This document shows positions 1-8,136 of a DNA stretch of 64,000 bases, piece after piece. This DNA comes from Pantoea sp. Ap-967 (GTDB lineage: Bacteria > Pseudomonadota > Gammaproteobacteria > Pseudomonadales > Pseudomonadaceae), in contig NZ_VWXK01000017.1 in NCBI RefSeq assembly GCF_011752565.1, positions 62,001-126,000 of the forward strand, given 5' to 3'. The translations under genes and the position numbers were made by a program. Position 1 is the first letter of the stretch. Each line of letters starts with the position of its first letter. The notes below the pieces were generated by a model, which was given only the letters and a program-made list of their open reading frames with translations, searched no databases and was not told the DNA's origin.

Positions 1-41
1 CGGTAGGAGGAGGTGGAACGGTAGTAGGTGTACAGCTCCAT
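1..41 (-). CDS. maiA: Maleylacetoacetate isomerase, N-terminal fragment cut by the window edge
   Basis: Only the first 13 codons are inside the window. They read MELYTYYRSTSSY on the minus strand, which matches the usual start of bacterial maleylacetoacetate isomerases (zeta-class glutathione transferases, with the catalytic serines in the SSY segment). The gene follows fahA by 12 bp, so it is the third gene of hmgA-fahA-maiA. The enzyme isomerises maleylacetoacetate to fumarylacetoacetate in the cytoplasm. The call rests on a short fragment plus very strong context. Confidence 0.85.
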   Translation of the reverse strand, partial: MELYTYYRSTSSY

Positions 42-53
42 GGCCAGGTTTCC

Positions 54-1346
54 TCAGTTGGCAGCGATCACGGTGCCGCGGCATTCGCCGAAGCCAATGC
101 TGGCCACGCCATCCGCCGTGCAGCGGGCGCGCAGGATGATTTCATCACCGTCTTCGAGGAACTTGCGCAGCTCGCCACTGGCCAGTTCCACCGGTTGCTT
201 GCCGCCCACGGTGATCTCCAGCAGGCTGCCATAGGCGTCCGGGCTGGCGCCGGACAGCGTGCCGGAACCGAACAGGTCACCCGGTTGCAGCTGGCAGCCG
301 TTGACGCTGTGGTGGGTAATCAGTTGGGCCACGGTCCAGTACATGTTCAGGGTGTTGCTCAAGGCCAGGCGGTGGGCAGGCAGGCCCTGCTCGCGCATGC
401 GGGCGGTGAGCAGCAGCACTTCCAGTTCGATATCGAAAGCCCCGCGGGCCTGGTCGTGCGCGTCCAGCAGGTAGGGCAATGGCTGTGGGTCACCCTCCGG
501 GCGCGCTGGCTGGGCGCGGCGGAAAGGTGCCAGGGCTTCGGCGGTGACGACCCAGGGCGACAGGGTGGTGATGAAGCTTTTCGACAGGAACGGGCCCAGT
601 GGCTGGTATTCCCAGGCCTGGATATCACGCGCCGACCAGTCGTTGAGCAGGCACAGGCCGGCCAGGTGCTGCTCGGCCTCGGCGATGGGAATGGCCTGGC
701 CGATGTCGTTGCCCTGGCCGATCCAGATCCCCAGCTCCAGCTCGTAGTCCAGGCGGGCACAGGGGCCGAAGGCCGGTTCGGTGTGGCCGGCCGGCAAGGT
801 TTGGCCTTTCGGGCGGCGCACATCGGCGCCCGAGGGGCGCAGGGTCGAGGCACGGCCGTGGTAGCCGATTGGCACGTACTTGTAGTTGGGCAGCAGTGGG
901 TTGTCGGGGCGGAACAGCTTGCCGACGTTGGTGGCGTGCTGGATGCCAACGTAGAAATCGGTGTAGTCGCCCACCTTGGCCGGCAGGTGCATCTGGCACT
1001 CGCTGGCGGGGTACAGGGCGGGCTTGAGTGCAGCCTGGTGTTCGCTGCGTTCCCCGAGCAGCGCCTGCAGGCGTTCGCGCAGGGCCACGCGGGCAGGCCG
1101 GCCCAGGGCGAAGAAGGCGTTCAGCGCACCGCCGCGGGTCGCTTCCACCGCAGCCTTGGCCTGGCCCTCGAACAACCCGGCGGCCAGCACGGCCTCCAGG
1201 TCGAGAATGGCGTCGCCGATGGCCACACCGCAGCGCTGCGCTTCGCCCGGGCGGCTGAAGATGCCCAGCGGCAGGTTCTGCAGCGGGAAGTCGCTGTGCC
1301 CGTTGGCGTGCTCCACCCAGCTACGGGCAATGGCGGTCTGGTTCAT
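54..1346 (-). CDS. fahA: Fumarylacetoacetase
   Basis: This 430-residue protein has the normal length for fumarylacetoacetate hydrolase. It has the FAH N-terminal domain (about residues 20-120) followed by the catalytic domain, where CARLDYELELGIW and LLNDWSARDIQAWEYQPLG carry the metal-binding acidic residues. It hydrolyses fumarylacetoacetate to fumarate and acetoacetate, the last step of homogentisate breakdown. The start codon lies 3 bp after the hmgA stop and maiA follows 12 bp later, so the three genes form one operon, presumably controlled by HmgR from the site upstream of hmgA. Confidence 0.96.
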   Translation of the reverse strand: MNQTAIARSWVEHANGHSDFPLQNLPLGIFSRPGEAQRCGVAIGDAILDLEAVLAAGLFEGQAKAAVEATRGGALNAFFALGRPARVALRERLQALLGERSEHQAALKPALYPASECQMHLPAKVGDYTDFYVGIQHATNVGKLFRPDNPLLPNYKYVPIGYHGRASTLRPSGADVRRPKGQTLPAGHTEPAFGPCARLDYELELGIWIGQGNDIGQAIPIAEAEQHLAGLCLLNDWSARDIQAWEYQPLGPFLSKSFITTLSPWVVTAEALAPFRRAQPARPEGDPQPLPYLLDAHDQARGAFDIELEVLLLTARMREQGLPAHRLALSNTLNMYWTVAQLITHHSVNGCQLQPGDLFGSGTLSGASPDAYGSLLEITVGGKQPVELASGELRKFLEDGDEIILRARCTADGVASIGFGECRGTVIAAN

Positions 1347-1349
1347 GGG

Positions 1350-2651
1350 TTATCTCCGGTTCGGGGTGAAGGTGCTTGGCAAGGTGGCCCAGCAACTGTC
1401 GTAGTCGGCCTGCAATTGCGGGCTGTCCTGAGCCTGCAGGCTCGGGCGCAGCACCTGGCTGGTTTCGAACATGAAGGCCATGGTGTTGTCGATCTTGTGC
1501 GGTGCCAGCTGCGCTGCGATGGCTTTCTCGCAGGTTTCCGCGTCTGGCCCGTGGGCGCTCATCACCCCGTGCAGGGAAGCGCCACCGGGCAGGAACCCTT
1601 CGGCCTTGGCATCGTAGGCGCCGCTGATCAGGCCCATGAATTCGTTCATCAGGTTGCGGTGGAACCATGGCGGGCGGAAGGTGTTCTCGGCCACCATCCA
1701 GCGGGGCGGGAAAATCACGAAGTCCATGTTGGCCAGGCCATGCACGCTGGTGGGCGAGGTCAGCACGGTGAAGATCGACGGGTCGGGATGATCGAAGCTG
1801 ACCGTGCCGAGGGTGTTGAAGCGGCGCAGGTCATATTTGTACGGCACATTGCTGCCGTGCCAGGCCACCACGTCCAATGGCGAATGCTGCAGCTGGCAGG
1901 CCCAGTGCTCGCCGAGGAACTTCTGCACCAGTTGCACCGGGCCATCGGCTTCTTCGTAGTGCGCCACCGGGGTGAGGAAGTCGCGCGGGTTGGCCAGGCC
2001 GTTGCTGCCAATCGGCCCCAAGTCCGGCAGGCGCAGTGGCGCGCCATGGTTTTCGGCAAGGTAGCCACGCGCCTGGCCATCGGGCAATTCGACGCGGAAT
2101 TTCATGCCGCGCGGGATCACCGCAATTTCCAACGGCGCGACTTCCAGCACGCCCAGTTCGGTGGCCACGCGCAGCCGGCCCTGCTCCGGCACCAACAGCA
2201 GCTCGCCGTCGGCGTTGAAGAACACCCGGTCCATGGAGCGGTTGGCACGGTAGATGTAGATGCTCACCCCAGCCGGTTTGTCGGCGGCCGCGTTGGCCAC
2301 CATCGGCAGCCAGCCCTCGATGAAGTCGGTGGGTTCGGCCGGAATGGGCTGGGGGTTCCAGCGCAGGCGGTTGGGCGTGGCCGCGCCCAGCGGGCCGGCC
2401 AGGGGCTGGCGCTGCAGGCGTTCGAAGCGCGGGTGCAGGGCCGAGGGGCGAATACGGTACAACCAGGTGCGGCGCAGTTCACTGCGGGCCATGGTGAACG
2501 CCGTGCCCGAGAGCAATTCGGCATACAGCCCGTAGGGCGCCTTTTGCGGTGAGTTCTGCCCGACCGGCAAGGCACCGGGCAGCGCTTCGCTGGCGAATTC
2601 GTTGCCAAAGCCGCTCAGGTACTGAAGATCGGCGGACGTGTCGCGGTTCAT
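1350..2651 (-). CDS. hmgA: Homogentisate 1,2-dioxygenase
   Basis: The protein has 433 residues, the usual size for HmgA, and begins MNRDTSADLQYLSGFGNEFASE, close to known Pseudomonas HmgA starts. The C-terminal half has the conserved MDFVIFPPRWMVAENTFRPP and WFHRNLMNEFMGL segments, which hold the iron-binding His/Glu/His residues. The enzyme opens the homogentisate ring to give maleylacetoacetate, the central step of tyrosine and phenylalanine degradation. It is the first gene of hmgA-fahA-maiA and is divergent from the IclR regulator at 2766, with a perfect operator between them. Confidence 0.97.
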   Translation of the reverse strand: MNRDTSADLQYLSGFGNEFASEALPGALPVGQNSPQKAPYGLYAELLSGTAFTMARSELRRTWLYRIRPSALHPRFERLQRQPLAGPLGAATPNRLRWNPQPIPAEPTDFIEGWLPMVANAAADKPAGVSIYIYRANRSMDRVFFNADGELLLVPEQGRLRVATELGVLEVAPLEIAVIPRGMKFRVELPDGQARGYLAENHGAPLRLPDLGPIGSNGLANPRDFLTPVAHYEEADGPVQLVQKFLGEHWACQLQHSPLDVVAWHGSNVPYKYDLRRFNTLGTVSFDHPDPSIFTVLTSPTSVHGLANMDFVIFPPRWMVAENTFRPPWFHRNLMNEFMGLISGAYDAKAEGFLPGGASLHGVMSAHGPDAETCEKAIAAQLAPHKIDNTMAFMFETSQVLRPSLQAQDSPQLQADYDSCWATLPSTFTPNRR

Positions 2652-2675
2652 CGATGCCTCCGGATTTTGTTTTTA

Positions 2676-2692
2676 TCGTAATCAGATTACGA
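2676..2692. promoter_or_regulatory. HmgR operator (17-bp perfect inverted repeat)
   Basis: The site reads TCGTAATC-A-GATTACGA, with 8-bp arms around one central base, and lies between hmgA and hmgR. It is 25 bp upstream of the hmgA start. From memory, the published P. putida HmgR operator is TCGTAATCTGATTACGA, which is the same palindrome read on the other strand. Released by homogentisate, HmgR would derepress hmgA-fahA-maiA here. Confidence 0.88.
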
Positions 2693-2765
2693 ATAACGTA
2701 ATTTGCTCCCCGCCGGGCGTCAAGCTATAAAGGCGCGACGCGAAGAATCCGGAAGTTTCCAACCC

Positions 2766-3548
2766 ATGGCCAAAGCCAGTTCCCCCGCCGACAACGGCAA
2801 GCAGAAAGTCCGCTCGGCGGAGGTCGGCACCGACATCCTCAAGGCCCTTGCCGAGCTGTCCCCCTCCACCTCGCTGTCACGCCTGGCCGAACACGTGCAG
2901 ATGCCCGCGAGCAAGGTGCACCGCTACCTGCAGGCGTTGATTGCCAGTGGTTTCGCCGAACAGGACGCGGCCACCAACCATTACGGCCTGGGGCGCGAAG
3001 CCTTGCGCGTGGGGTTGGCGGCGCTGGGCAGCATCGATGTGCTGAAAGTGGCAGCGATGCCGCTGTCGCTGCTGCGCGATGAACTCAACGAGAGCTGCTT
3101 CATCGCCGTGTGGGGCAACCAGGGGGCGACGGTGGTGAGCATCGAGCCGGCGGTGCGGGCGGTGACCGTGGTGACGCAGATCGGCTCGGTGCTGCCACTG
3201 CTCAGTTCATCCACCGGGCTGGTGTTCGCCGCGCACCTGCCCGAGCGCGAAACCGTGGAATTGCGTGACCGGGAACTGGCCACGCTGCAGCAGGCGCCGG
3301 GCGACTACCAGGGCTTGCTGGCCGGCATCCGGGAACGCGGCCTGCACCATGTGCATGGCCTGCTGATGCCGGGGGTGGATGCCTTGTCGGCGCCGGTGTT
3401 CAACGCCCTGGGGCAGATCGCGGCGGTGATGACGGTGGTCGGCCCGACGTCGATTTTCCATGCCGACGAGCATGGCCCGGCGGCGCAGCGGCTGCTCGCC
3501 GCGTCCAGGGAAACCAGCTGGCGCATGGGCTATTCGCCCACGGCTTGA
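2766..3548 (+). CDS. hmgR: IclR-family repressor of the homogentisate operon
   Basis: This 260-residue protein has an N-terminal winged helix-turn-helix (about residues 20-80, including SLSRLAEHVQMPASKVHRYLQAL) and a C-terminal IclR effector domain. It is divergent from hmgA across a 17-bp palindrome known as the HmgR operator, which makes it the homogentisate-responsive repressor. I chose the ATG at 2766 because MAKASSPAD fits family N-termini and GGAAG lies about 9 bp upstream. An earlier in-frame TTG at 2703 would overlap the promoter region. Confidence 0.92.
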   Translation: MAKASSPADNGKQKVRSAEVGTDILKALAELSPSTSLSRLAEHVQMPASKVHRYLQALIASGFAEQDAATNHYGLGREALRVGLAALGSIDVLKVAAMPLSLLRDELNESCFIAVWGNQGATVVSIEPAVRAVTVVTQIGSVLPLLSSSTGLVFAAHLPERETVELRDRELATLQQAPGDYQGLLAGIRERGLHHVHGLLMPGVDALSAPVFNALGQIAAVMTVVGPTSIFHADEHGPAAQRLLAASRETSWRMGYSPTA

Positions 3549-3720
3549 GACTGTTGCCCGAAACGTAAAGGTGAATGTCACTGACGGCTATTTTTCCCTC
3601 AGGATCAAGCGCTTATTCTTACCTCACTGGCCGGCATGAAGGGCGTTAACCCCCCTGTCCTTCAGGCCCGCGAGGTTCACCGACGTTGATTTTGAAGCTC
3701 CTTGATCTAACGTCTCGATT

Positions 3721-3750
3721 GGCCGCTGCCTTTGCAGCGGCCTTTTTTTT
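3721..3750 (+). terminator. Rho-independent terminator
   Basis: A perfect 9-bp stem (GGCCGCTGC / GCAGCGGCC) with a 4-base loop is followed by eight T residues on the plus strand. It would end transcripts coming from hmgR or from a small RNA gene just upstream. Confidence 0.9.
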
Positions 3751-3801
3751 GCCTGATCGATTGGTAGCGAACACTTGCGGAGCCGGTGCCACGCACCGCG
3801 T

Positions 3802-3833
3802 CGCCTGCTTCGCGGGGCAAGCCCGCTCCTACA
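3802..3833. repeat. REP element (single copy)
   Basis: The copy contains GCTTCGCGGGGCAAGCCCGC followed by TCCTACA, the signature of the P. putida 35-bp REP family. It lies between the terminator and the 3' end of the SDR gene. Confidence 0.85.
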
Positions 3834-3850
3834 AGAGCGCGGCGTGGCTG

Positions 3851-4765
3851 CTAGGGGTATTTCTGCAGGTTGGCCATCATCTGCTGCAGGGACTGCAGGT
3901 TGTCCCGCGGGTGCACCGCCCCTTCGAAATCGGCAATGCGCTCCCAGTTCTGCGCCACCTGTTCGGGCGTGAACCCCTCAGCCGGGTCGAAGCCAACCCC
4001 CAGGCTGCGCTCCCAGCGCACCTTGCCCACCCAGCCGCCACCCACCTCGAACAGCTCACCGCTGTCCTGGCATTGCTCGCTGCCCAGGTACACCACCAGC
4101 GGGCTGATCAACTCGGGCTTGAGCCGTTCGAACACCTGCGCCGGCATCAGCCCCTCGGTCATGCGCGTACCACCGGTTGGGGCGATGGCATTGGCCAGTA
4201 CGCCATGCTTGCGCCCCTCGATCGCCAAGGTACGGGTCAGGCCGTACAACCCAAGCTTGGCCGCGCCATAGTTGGCCTGGCCGAAGTTGCCATAGATGCC
4301 CGAGGTGGACGCCGTGAAGATCACCCGCCCCCAGTTCTGCTCGCGCAGGTGCGGCCAGGCGGCGCGGGTCACCTGGTAGGCACCGTCCAGGTGAACCTGG
4401 CAAACCTGCGCCCAGTCGCTGTCGTCCATCTTGTGGAACGCCTTGTCGCGCAGGATGCCGGCATTGTTCACCAGCACATCGACCCGGCCGAAGCTGTCCA
4501 GCGCCTGCTCGACGATACGGGCGCCCTCGCTGACCGAATCATGGCTGGCCACGGCAATGCCGCCCGCTGCACGGATTTCGGCCACCACCTGGTCGGCGGC
4601 CGAAGCATTGGCGCCCTCGCCCCGGGCACTGCCGCCCAGGTCATTGACCACCACCTTGGCGCCGCGCGCGGCGAACAGCAGCGCATGGGCCCGGCCCAAG
4701 CCGCCACCGGCCCCGGTGACGATCACTACACGGTCTTGCACACGTACCGGCTCGCTCATGCCCAT
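3851..4765 (-). CDS. SDR-family dehydrogenase, HSD17B4/(3R)-hydroxyacyl-CoA dehydrogenase-like
   Basis: The 304-residue protein is a classical short-chain dehydrogenase. It has the cofactor motif TGAGGGLGRAHA (residues about 18-29), NNAG near residue 97, a catalytic Ser in TASTSGIYG and the YGAAK Tyr/Lys pair. The sequence pattern, including RDKAFHKM and a C-terminal extension after the Rossmann domain, resembles the (3R)-hydroxyacyl-CoA dehydrogenase part of eukaryotic multifunctional enzyme type 2. A role in acyl-CoA oxidation is inferred. MGMSEP can start at 4765 or 4759. A hydrolase gene lies 110 bp upstream on the same strand and may be co-transcribed. Confidence 0.75.
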   Translation of the reverse strand: MGMSEPVRVQDRVVIVTGAGGGLGRAHALLFAARGAKVVVNDLGGSARGEGANASAADQVVAEIRAAGGIAVASHDSVSEGARIVEQALDSFGRVDVLVNNAGILRDKAFHKMDDSDWAQVCQVHLDGAYQVTRAAWPHLREQNWGRVIFTASTSGIYGNFGQANYGAAKLGLYGLTRTLAIEGRKHGVLANAIAPTGGTRMTEGLMPAQVFERLKPELISPLVVYLGSEQCQDSGELFEVGGGWVGKVRWERSLGVGFDPAEGFTPEQVAQNWERIADFEGAVHPRDNLQSLQQMMANLQKYP

Positions 4766-4875
4766 GGCTCCCGCTCAGGTTTCGATGGCGTGAGTGTCCG
4801 CCAGCCCAGGCTTGCGGACAATCAAGCGCACCCGGGCTGAATGCCTGGCAATAACGCAGGGCGATGGCCGCCGCC

Positions 4876-5781
4876 TCAGGACCAGGCCAACCTACGCGGC
4901 AGGTAGCGCAGGGGCTGCTCGCGAAACGCCAGGTAATGGCGCAGTACCTGCACCGGTGCCTCGGTGTGCGGGTAATGGCCGATGCCCTGCAGCACAACCG
5001 TGTCGGGGTTGGGCACCAGTTGCCGGTAACGCTCGACCATCTGCGCACCCGACAACGGGTCGGCGCTGCCATTGATGAAGCGCAGCGGCACGCCATCGCG
5101 CTGCAACGCCGCCACCCAGCGCTCGCGGTGCTGCCTGCGCTCAGGCTGGTAACCCACCAGCTTGTGCAGGATGCGCGTGCCGCAATTGCTGGCGATCAGG
5201 CTCCAGCAGTCGTCCAGCGCGCTTTCGCTGGGGTGGGTACAGGGCCCGTAGATCTGGCTCACGGTGCGCACCAGGTCGTCACGCCCGAACGAACGCCCCA
5301 CTAGCCAGCCCAGGCGGCTGAGCAGCAGTTTCTGCACCAGCGGAAGCTGGCAACGCTCCGGGAACAGGCCGCTGTTGAGGAACACGCAACTGGCCACGTC
5401 TGCGCGCTGCTCGTGGTGGCGCGACAGCAGTTCCTGGGCGACGCTGCCGCCGTAGTCGTGGGCCAACAGGTGCACCGGCTGGTCGACCCCAAGGTGCGCC
5501 AGCAGCGCCTGCTGCAGGTCGGCCTGTTCCATCAGGCTGTAGCGGTGGTCGAGCGGCTTGGCCGAATCGCCAAAGCCCAGCATGTCGCAGGCGATAAGCT
5601 TGAAGCGCTGGGCCAGCGGGGCCCAGAGGTAGTGCCAGTCCCAGCTGGCGGTGGGGAATCCATGCAACAGTAACAGGGGCTCTCCTTGCCCTGCGGTCCA
5701 GTAGCGGATGCTCTGGCCCCGGAATGAAAAACTCAAACCCCGGGTACGCCAGACGCACAAAGGAATCTCGGCGAGGGGCAT
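4876..5781 (-). CDS. Alpha/beta hydrolase, haloalkane dehalogenase/epoxide hydrolase-like
   Basis: The protein has about 301 residues from the ATG at 5781 (MPLAEIPLCVW). An in-frame GTG at 5844 would add 21 residues but looks less likely because these are low in family-like character. LLLLHGFPTASWDWHYLW gives the oxyanion-hole HGFP, and LLAHDYGGSVAQ gives an Asp at the nucleophile elbow, as in dehalogenases and epoxide hydrolases rather than serine esterases. A late IGHYPHTEAP supplies the catalytic His. The substrate is unknown. It lies upstream of the SDR gene on the same strand, so the two may handle related acyl or epoxide compounds. Confidence 0.7.
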   Translation of the reverse strand: MPLAEIPLCVWRTRGLSFSFRGQSIRYWTAGQGEPLLLLHGFPTASWDWHYLWAPLAQRFKLIACDMLGFGDSAKPLDHRYSLMEQADLQQALLAHLGVDQPVHLLAHDYGGSVAQELLSRHHEQRADVASCVFLNSGLFPERCQLPLVQKLLLSRLGWLVGRSFGRDDLVRTVSQIYGPCTHPSESALDDCWSLIASNCGTRILHKLVGYQPERRQHRERWVAALQRDGVPLRFINGSADPLSGAQMVERYRQLVPNPDTVVLQGIGHYPHTEAPVQVLRHYLAFREQPLRYLPRRLAWS

Positions 5782-5957
5782 CAGGGTTTTCCCGGAAATT
5801 GGCGATGGACGGGTTTGGGCAAGGCTGCGGTCATTGCAAGTCACCTCGGCACATTGATGTGCTCTCTGTATCGGGGTTGAGTCTAGTCAGCCCCCTGCCC
5901 GGTGAAACTTGCGTTGCCAGCCAGCTTGATGACCGAGCGAGTCAGTGGCACGAACGG

Positions 5958-6644
5958 TCACAACAGCATGGTCAACAGCGGCGCGGCGAACAGGTTGAGC
6001 AGGCCGGTAAGGACCATGACCAGGCCGGCCACCGAGCCTTCCTCGCGGCCCACTTCCTGCGCCCGACTCACCCCGGCGCCGTGCGCGCCAACCCCGAACA
6101 GCGCACCCCGAGCCAACGGCGTGCGCAGCGGCAGCCAGCGCAGCAGCACGCCCCCGAACATCGCCCCGAGCACACCGGTGAACATCACGAACACGGCCGT
6201 CAGCTCCGGTACGCCGCCCAGGTCGTGGGCCAACGGCATGGCGAACGGCGTGGTGATCGAGCGCGGCACCAGCGACAGGCTGATCGCGTTATCCAGCGCC
6301 AGCAGGTGGGCCAGCCCCCAGGAGCTGGCGATCGACGCCGCGCTGCCGGCAACCATGCCCATCAGCAACGCCGGCCAGTGCCGTGCCAGCAGCGCCCGTT
6401 GCTGCCAGATCGGCACGGCGAAGGCCACGGTCACCGGGCCCAGCACGCCCATCAACCAGTGGGTGTTACGCGCATATTCGGCATAGGCGGTGTGCAGTGG
6501 CACCGCCACCGCCAACAGCAGCGCCGGCACCAGGATCAACGGCGACATCAAGTAGCGCCCGGTGCGCCGGTACAACCAGCGGCTGGCCAGGTAGGCGCAC
6601 AAGGTCAGTGCCAGCCAGAACAGCGGCATCGGCTCAAGGCTCAT
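5958..6644 (-). CDS. lrgB: LrgB/CidB-family inner-membrane protein
   Basis: The 228-residue protein is strongly hydrophobic, with about six membrane segments and the family signature region SITTPFAMPLAHDLGG. It overlaps the upstream lrgA by 11 bp, so the two are translationally coupled. LrgAB/CidAB proteins are holin/antiholin-like and in several bacteria move pyruvate or other small carboxylates. The actual substrate here cannot be read from sequence. A LysR regulator is divergent from the pair. Confidence 0.88.
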   Translation of the reverse strand: MSLEPMPLFWLALTLCAYLASRWLYRRTGRYLMSPLILVPALLLAVAVPLHTAYAEYARNTHWLMGVLGPVTVAFAVPIWQQRALLARHWPALLMGMVAGSAASIASSWGLAHLLALDNAISLSLVPRSITTPFAMPLAHDLGGVPELTAVFVMFTGVLGAMFGGVLLRWLPLRTPLARGALFGVGAHGAGVSRAQEVGREEGSVAGLVMVLTGLLNLFAAPLLTMLL

Positions 6645-7020
6645 GGCGCAGGCTCCAACGGCACACCAGTTCCACGGTCAGGGCGGTCACCACCATCACC
6701 GTCAGCGTACTCAAGGCAATCACCAGCAGGATGCGCCAGCCTTCTTCGCGTACCAGGCTGCCGTAGTCCAGCAGGCTCATCAGCGCCGGAATGAAGAACA
6801 GCAGCATTTCGGCCATCAGCCAGCCGGCGCCCATCTGCAAGGTGGCGGGCTTGAGCAGGCCGCACGCGAACAGCACCAGCAACAGCGCCAGGCCCATCAC
6901 GCCACCGGGGATCGGCCAACCCAGCCATTGGGCCAGCTGGCCACCGAACAGGAACAAGACAAGCAGCACCGCCAGCTCGGCGAGCAGGCGCAGGGGCTTT
7001 TTCAACAACGCGGGTTTCAT
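6634..7020 (-). CDS. lrgA: LrgA/CidA-family holin-like membrane protein
   Basis: This 128-residue protein has four hydrophobic segments and the CidA/LrgA pattern GWPIPGGVMGLALLLVLF followed by FIPALMSLLDYG. It precedes lrgB with an 11-bp overlap, the normal arrangement for the pair. The divergent LysR gene at 7120 is its likely regulator, as in other cidABR-like loci. Confidence 0.88.
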   Translation of the reverse strand: MKPALLKKPLRLLAELAVLLVLFLFGGQLAQWLGWPIPGGVMGLALLLVLFACGLLKPATLQMGAGWLMAEMLLFFIPALMSLLDYGSLVREEGWRILLVIALSTLTVMVVTALTVELVCRWSLRHEP

Positions 7021-7097
7021 GGGCGGGGGTTCCTCGACAAGCCCTTATTTTAAGAGCCGGCTGCCTAGGCCAGAAGCGAATTGTTAGACTTGCACCC

Positions 7098-7112
7098 ATT
7101 CCATAATGGAAT
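7098..7112. promoter_or_regulatory. 15-bp inverted repeat in the lrgA/LysR divergent region
   Basis: ATTCCAT-A-ATGGAAT is a perfect 7-bp-arm palindrome centred 15 bp before the LysR start codon. Its right half, ATGGAATTC, is repeated exactly at 7120-7128, the first codons of the LysR gene. The position suits an autoregulatory operator; function is inferred only from symmetry and place. Confidence 0.4.
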
Positions 7113-7119
7113 TCGGAAC

Positions 7120-7995
7120 ATGGAATTCAAACAGCTGCGCAGCTTCATCGAAGTGGTTCACCGCGGCGGTTTTACCCAGGCCGCGCAAACCCTGCACATC
7201 AGTCAGTCGGCCGTGAGCAAGCAGGTGGCCCAGCTTGAGCAAGATGTGGGCCAGCCACTGCTCGAACGCCAGGCCTCGCACCTGCACCTGACCGCCGCCG
7301 GGCGCATCGTGCTGGAGCGTGGCGAGGCGCTGCTGCGCCAACGCCAGGAACTGCTGCGCGAGCTCGACGACCTCAGCCAGATGGCCCGCGGCGAGTTGCG
7401 CCTGGGCCTGCCGATGCTGGGCAACGATGTGCTGTTCGCGGGCCTGTTCGCCGAATACCGACGGCGCCACCCGAACATCGCCATCCAGTTGCTCGAAGGC
7501 GGCAGCCATAGCGTCGAACAGGCCGTGCGCAGCGGCGAGCTGGAGCTTGGCGGCAGCCTGACGCCCAGCGACCCGGCGTTCGAATTCCAGCCCTTCTGCA
7601 ACGAACCGTTGGATGCGCTGCTGCCAGCCGGGCATGGGTTGGCGGGGGTAGAACAGGTTAGCCTCAGGCAACTGGCCGACACCCCCTTCCTGCTGTACCA
7701 GCGCAGCTTCGTGCTCAACGACCGCTTGCTCAAGGCCTGCCAGCAGCAGGGTTTCACGCCCAAGGAAGGCGGGCGCAGTGGCCAGGCGGATTTTCTGGTA
7801 GCGCTGGTGGCGGCGGGCCAAGGCGTGGTGTTGCTGCCCCGTGTGGTGGCAAAAACCCTGGAGCGCCCTGGGGTGGTGCGTGTGCCATTGAAGGCGCCGG
7901 GGTATCTGCGCTGGGATATTGCGTTCATCTGGCGGCGCGGGGCGTACCTTTCGCGGGCGGCGCAGGCCTGGTTGGCGTTGCTGCGAGAGGGGTAA
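7120..7995 (+). CDS. LysR-family regulator, likely controlling lrgAB
   Basis: The 291-residue protein starts MEFKQLRSFIEVVHRGGFTQ and has a classical LysR helix-turn-helix (AAQTLHISQSAVSKQVAQLE, about residues 18-37) and a periplasmic-binding-protein-like effector domain. The ATG at 7120 is preceded by GGAATTCGGA. The gene is divergent from lrgAB with a 99-bp gap, which suggests it responds to a carboxylate or overflow metabolite and controls that pair, like CidR. The effector is not visible from sequence. Confidence 0.85.
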   Translation: MEFKQLRSFIEVVHRGGFTQAAQTLHISQSAVSKQVAQLEQDVGQPLLERQASHLHLTAAGRIVLERGEALLRQRQELLRELDDLSQMARGELRLGLPMLGNDVLFAGLFAEYRRRHPNIAIQLLEGGSHSVEQAVRSGELELGGSLTPSDPAFEFQPFCNEPLDALLPAGHGLAGVEQVSLRQLADTPFLLYQRSFVLNDRLLKACQQQGFTPKEGGRSGQADFLVALVAAGQGVVLLPRVVAKTLERPGVVRVPLKAPGYLRWDIAFIWRRGAYLSRAAQAWLALLREG

Positions 7996-8015
7996 GCCTT
8001 ACCGACCCTTGCGCT

Positions 8016-8112
8016 TGTAGGAGCGGGCTTGCCCCGCGAAGCAGACAACGCGGTGCATGGCACCGGCGTTCGCCGGCTTCGCCGGTGTTCGCGGGGCAAG
8101 CCCGCGCCTACA
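8016..8112. repeat. REP pair (inverted)
   Basis: One REP copy, TGTAGGAGCGGGCTTGCCCC onward, faces an inverted copy ending in CGGGGCAAGCCCGC. They are separated by about 45 bp that include a small GCCGGCTTCGCCGGT hairpin. The pair lies between the convergent LysR and flavodoxin genes and may act in transcript termination. Confidence 0.85.
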
Positions 8113-8136
8113 GACGAAGGTGCCGGTATGGGTGGA

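Larger units (their letters stand above)
3549..3850. other. Intergenic region with a candidate small RNA, terminator and REP
   Basis: This gap of about 300 bp has no convincing ORF. It holds a stretch with hairpin potential (about 3600-3720), ending in a textbook rho-independent terminator at 3721-3750, and a REP element at 3802-3833. The terminator lies about 170 bp past the hmgR stop with little coding potential in between. It could end a long hmgR 3' UTR or an independent short transcript. Confidence 0.5.

Noticed and set aside
195..2552. A 785-codon open frame on the plus strand opposite fahA and hmgA
   Set aside because: It is antisense to two well-supported genes, crosses their junction, and has the low-complexity Gly/Ala/Gln/His/Arg make-up of a GC-rich shadow frame.
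4794..5304. Short plus-strand frames in the SDR/hydrolase region
   Set aside because: They are antisense or out-of-frame shadows without ribosome-binding sites or family features.
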